Of a DNA stretch of 64,000 nt, positions 62,531 through 64,000 are shown in pieces; position 1 is the first letter of the stretch, and every line of letters starts with the position of its first letter. The position numbers were made by a program, and so were the translations under genes. Under the pieces are notes generated by a model. It was not told where the DNA came from and searched no databases. It worked only from the letters and a program-made list of their open reading frames with translations. Source of the stretch: Sandaracinaceae bacterium (GTDB lineage: Bacteria > Myxococcota_A > Polyangia > Polyangiales > JADJQN01); assembly GCA_016712745.1 (NCBI GenBank), contig JADJQN010000015.1, forward strand, positions 878,805 to 942,804, given 5' to 3'.

Positions 62531-63424
62531 ATGCCCAATCTGAAGGTCGAAGAGCGCCGCGTCACCTCGTTCGACGGTACCGACATCGCGTACCACGTGG
62601 TGGGTGAGGGCCCGGCCATCATGCTCGGCAACGGCCTGGGCGGCAGCTGGAAGGCCTGGAAGCACCAGATCGCCTATCTCTCCGACCGCTATCGTTTCAT
62701 CTCCTGGGACTACCGAGGCCTCTATCGCTCAGGACCGCCCGCCGACAAGAAGGCGCTTGCTGTGCCCGACCACGTGAAGGATGCGCTGGTCATTCTCGAG
62801 CACGAGAAGATCGAGCGCACGGCCTTTCTTGGTTGGTCCATGGGCGTGCAAGTCGGTATCGAGCTCTTTCGCGTGGCGCCTGAGCGCATCGCAACCTTCG
62901 TCCTTATAAACGGCGTGGCCGGGCGGCCATGGGAAACAGTCCTCGATATGCGCGCGATGAAGTCTGTCGTACCGCGCATGCTCGGAGCTGCGCGGACGAT
63001 GCCCGGCGTGATTGCTGCGGTCACACGCAAGATGGTGACGTGGCCGGAGACGGCGGGCTGGGCCAAGCGCATGGGCCTCGCCTCAAAGACGCTCGACGAG
63101 GAGTTGTGGGGCGAGCTTGCCGGTTCGTTCAAAGACCTCGACATGGACGTCTATGTGCAAGTCCTTCAGCGCCTGGGCGACCACGACGGCTGGGACGTAT
63201 TGCCAACCATCGATGTGCCGACGCTGGTCATCGCAGGCGATCGCGACATGTTCACGCCGCGCAGCGCATCGGAGCGCATGGTGCATGCGATCCCGGGATC
63301 CGAGCTCATGGTAGTGCCCGGTGGCACGCACTACGCAGCCGTTGAGTATCCCGAGCTCATCAATCTTCGCATCGAAAAATTCTTTCGCGAACGCGGCTAC
63401 GCTTCACCGCGCTCCCCCGGATGA
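62531..63424 (+). CDS. Alpha/beta hydrolase
   Basis: The protein has 297 residues. The nucleophile elbow GWSMG, the acid in GDRDMFTPR and the His in GGTHYAAV complete the triad. The oxyanion loop is MLGNGLGGSWKAW. The family covers esterases, lactonases and haloperoxidase-like enzymes; the substrate cannot be named. The stop overlaps the start of the next gene by 4 bases (ATGA). Confidence 0.9.
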   Translation: MPNLKVEERRVTSFDGTDIAYHVVGEGPAIMLGNGLGGSWKAWKHQIAYLSDRYRFISWDYRGLYRSGPPADKKALAVPDHVKDALVILEHEKIERTAFLGWSMGVQVGIELFRVAPERIATFVLINGVAGRPWETVLDMRAMKSVVPRMLGAARTMPGVIAAVTRKMVTWPETAGWAKRMGLASKTLDEELWGELAGSFKDLDMDVYVQVLQRLGDHDGWDVLPTIDVPTLVIAGDRDMFTPRSASERMVHAIPGSELMVVPGGTHYAAVEYPELINLRIEKFFRERGYASPRSPG

Positions 63425-63906
63425 TTCGCGCGCTGACTTGCAGCTCGCCTGCGTGGATCTGCCTATGTTTAGCGCTCGCCGCGTGCGCAAGCGGCCACGA
63501 AGGAAGCGAGCCGCAGCAGCAGCGCGCAGACGCCCGTACTTTGCGGGCAGCGCTCGCGCACGACCGATCGCAAGGCCCGCTGCATGACGCAGACAACGCC
63601 GTGCAAGACAGACGGCCTGTGCTTGCTGCGGAGCTCATTCGCAATGGCGGTCTTCCGGCTATCGCGCGCGCCCGTGCGGCGGTCGCTGATGCCTCTACGC
63701 GCACACCGGAGGGTAACGCCGCGCGCTCGCGCCTGCTTGCGGCGTACGACGAGCACACGCGAACACTCGACGCGTACGCCCATGTTCTCGAACGCGGCGA
63801 AGTCGAGGACATCGCACTTCTCGAGGCGGTGCACAACGAACGCGTCGCCCAACAGAATACGGATCAGGCCATTGAAGGTGTCGGGCGCTTGGAGCAGGCC
63901 CAGTGA
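63421..63906 (+). CDS. Small lipoprotein, helical
   Basis: The protein has 161 residues. The signal ends in LAAC (about residue 22). The mature part is mainly helical, rich in Ala, Arg and Asp ([37 protein letters not shown]). No family was recognised. It overlaps both neighbours by 4 bases, so it is translated together with the hydrolase and the glutamine amidotransferase. Confidence 0.65.
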   Translation: MIRALTCSSPAWICLCLALAACASGHEGSEPQQQRADARTLRAALAHDRSQGPLHDADNAVQDRRPVLAAELIRNGGLPAIARARAAVADASTRTPEGNAARSRLLAAYDEHTRTLDAYAHVLERGEVEDIALLEAVHNERVAQQNTDQAIEGVGRLEQAQ

Positions 63907-64000
63907 TTCTCTTCATCGATAACTACGACTCATTCACGTACAACCTCGTGCAGCTTTTTGCCGCCATCGACGGTGACGTTAAGGTCGTGCGCAACGACGA
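63903..64000 (+). CDS. Glutamine amidotransferase, anthranilate or aminodeoxychorismate synthase component II (partial)
   Basis: The first 32 residues are seen. The N-terminus [18 protein letters not shown] is the signature of TrpG/PabA. The GTG overlaps the previous stop by 4 bases. The catalytic Cys, His and Glu lie beyond the window. Which of TrpG or PabA cannot be told from this part. Confidence 0.93.
   Translation, partial: MILFIDNYDSFTYNLVQLFAAIDGDVKVVRND

Overview
The window comes from a high-GC Gram-negative genome, most probably a member of the Myxococcota (Polyangia-like). The evidence is a giant secreted lipoprotein ending in a MYXO-CTERM-like tail (Cys-rich motif, hydrophobic helix, Arg cluster), several lipoproteins with Asp-Ala-rich linkers after the lipobox, Cys-rich repeat proteins typical of that phylum, FHA-domain signalling proteins and very frequent overlapping start and stop codons. 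No rRNA, tRNA, CRISPR array or prophage was found.

Layout. 1-4.4 kb: a cut-off lipoprotein with Calx-beta-like repeats, a methyltransferase and a small lipoprotein. 4.4-13.9 kb: a two-subunit CoA-transferase, two divergent polytopic glycosyltransferase-like proteins, an NAD-dependent epimerase coupled to a PlsC-type acyltransferase, an FHA-GGDEF diguanylate cyclase and a penicillin-binding transpeptidase. 14-16.2 kb: a repeat-dense island holding two convergent four-helix-bundle genes, each starting inside a long hairpin, with hexanucleotide tracts and REP palindromes. 16.2-25.9 kb: metallophosphoesterase, PilT-like ATPase, SPOR protein, OmpA lipoprotein, gyrA, a possible zinc protein and a DUF1266 protein. 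25.9-26.5 kb: a 0.6-kb imperfect palindrome without genes. 26.5-34.7 kb: a minus-strand run of J-protein, atypical Hsp70, MshEN-domain protein, small membrane protein, glycosyltransferase, methyltransferase and a 999-residue Cys-rich protein.

35-42 kb: a REP-associated tyrosine transposase (RAYT) bracketed by its REP palindromes, prfC, and the hisBHAF cluster, followed by a kinase-like protein. 42-50.4 kb: a minus-strand block with a beta-propeller-like lipoprotein, phosphomannomutase, mannose-1-phosphate guanylyltransferase and UppP (nucleotide-sugar and undecaprenyl-phosphate supply for surface glycans), then an outer-membrane set including a DUF3570/DUF4266 pair. 50.5-64 kb: an MCE/MlaD protein, a frameshifted EI24/CysZ-like gene, the 1609-residue MYXO-CTERM lipoprotein, an ETHE1-type persulfide dioxygenase beside a NifU-like Fe-S protein, an FHA-zinc-ribbon protein, a hydrolase and the start of a glutamine amidotransferase (TrpG/PabA).

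The most distinctive structure is the 14.8-16.2 kb island. Two related four-helix-bundle genes face each other, and each has its start codon in the 3' arm of a hairpin of about 125 bp whose two versions differ by paired changes. The second theme is a RAYT with REP copies at its own locus, a REPIN-like array 19 kb away, and a variant copy inside a glycosyltransferase reading frame.
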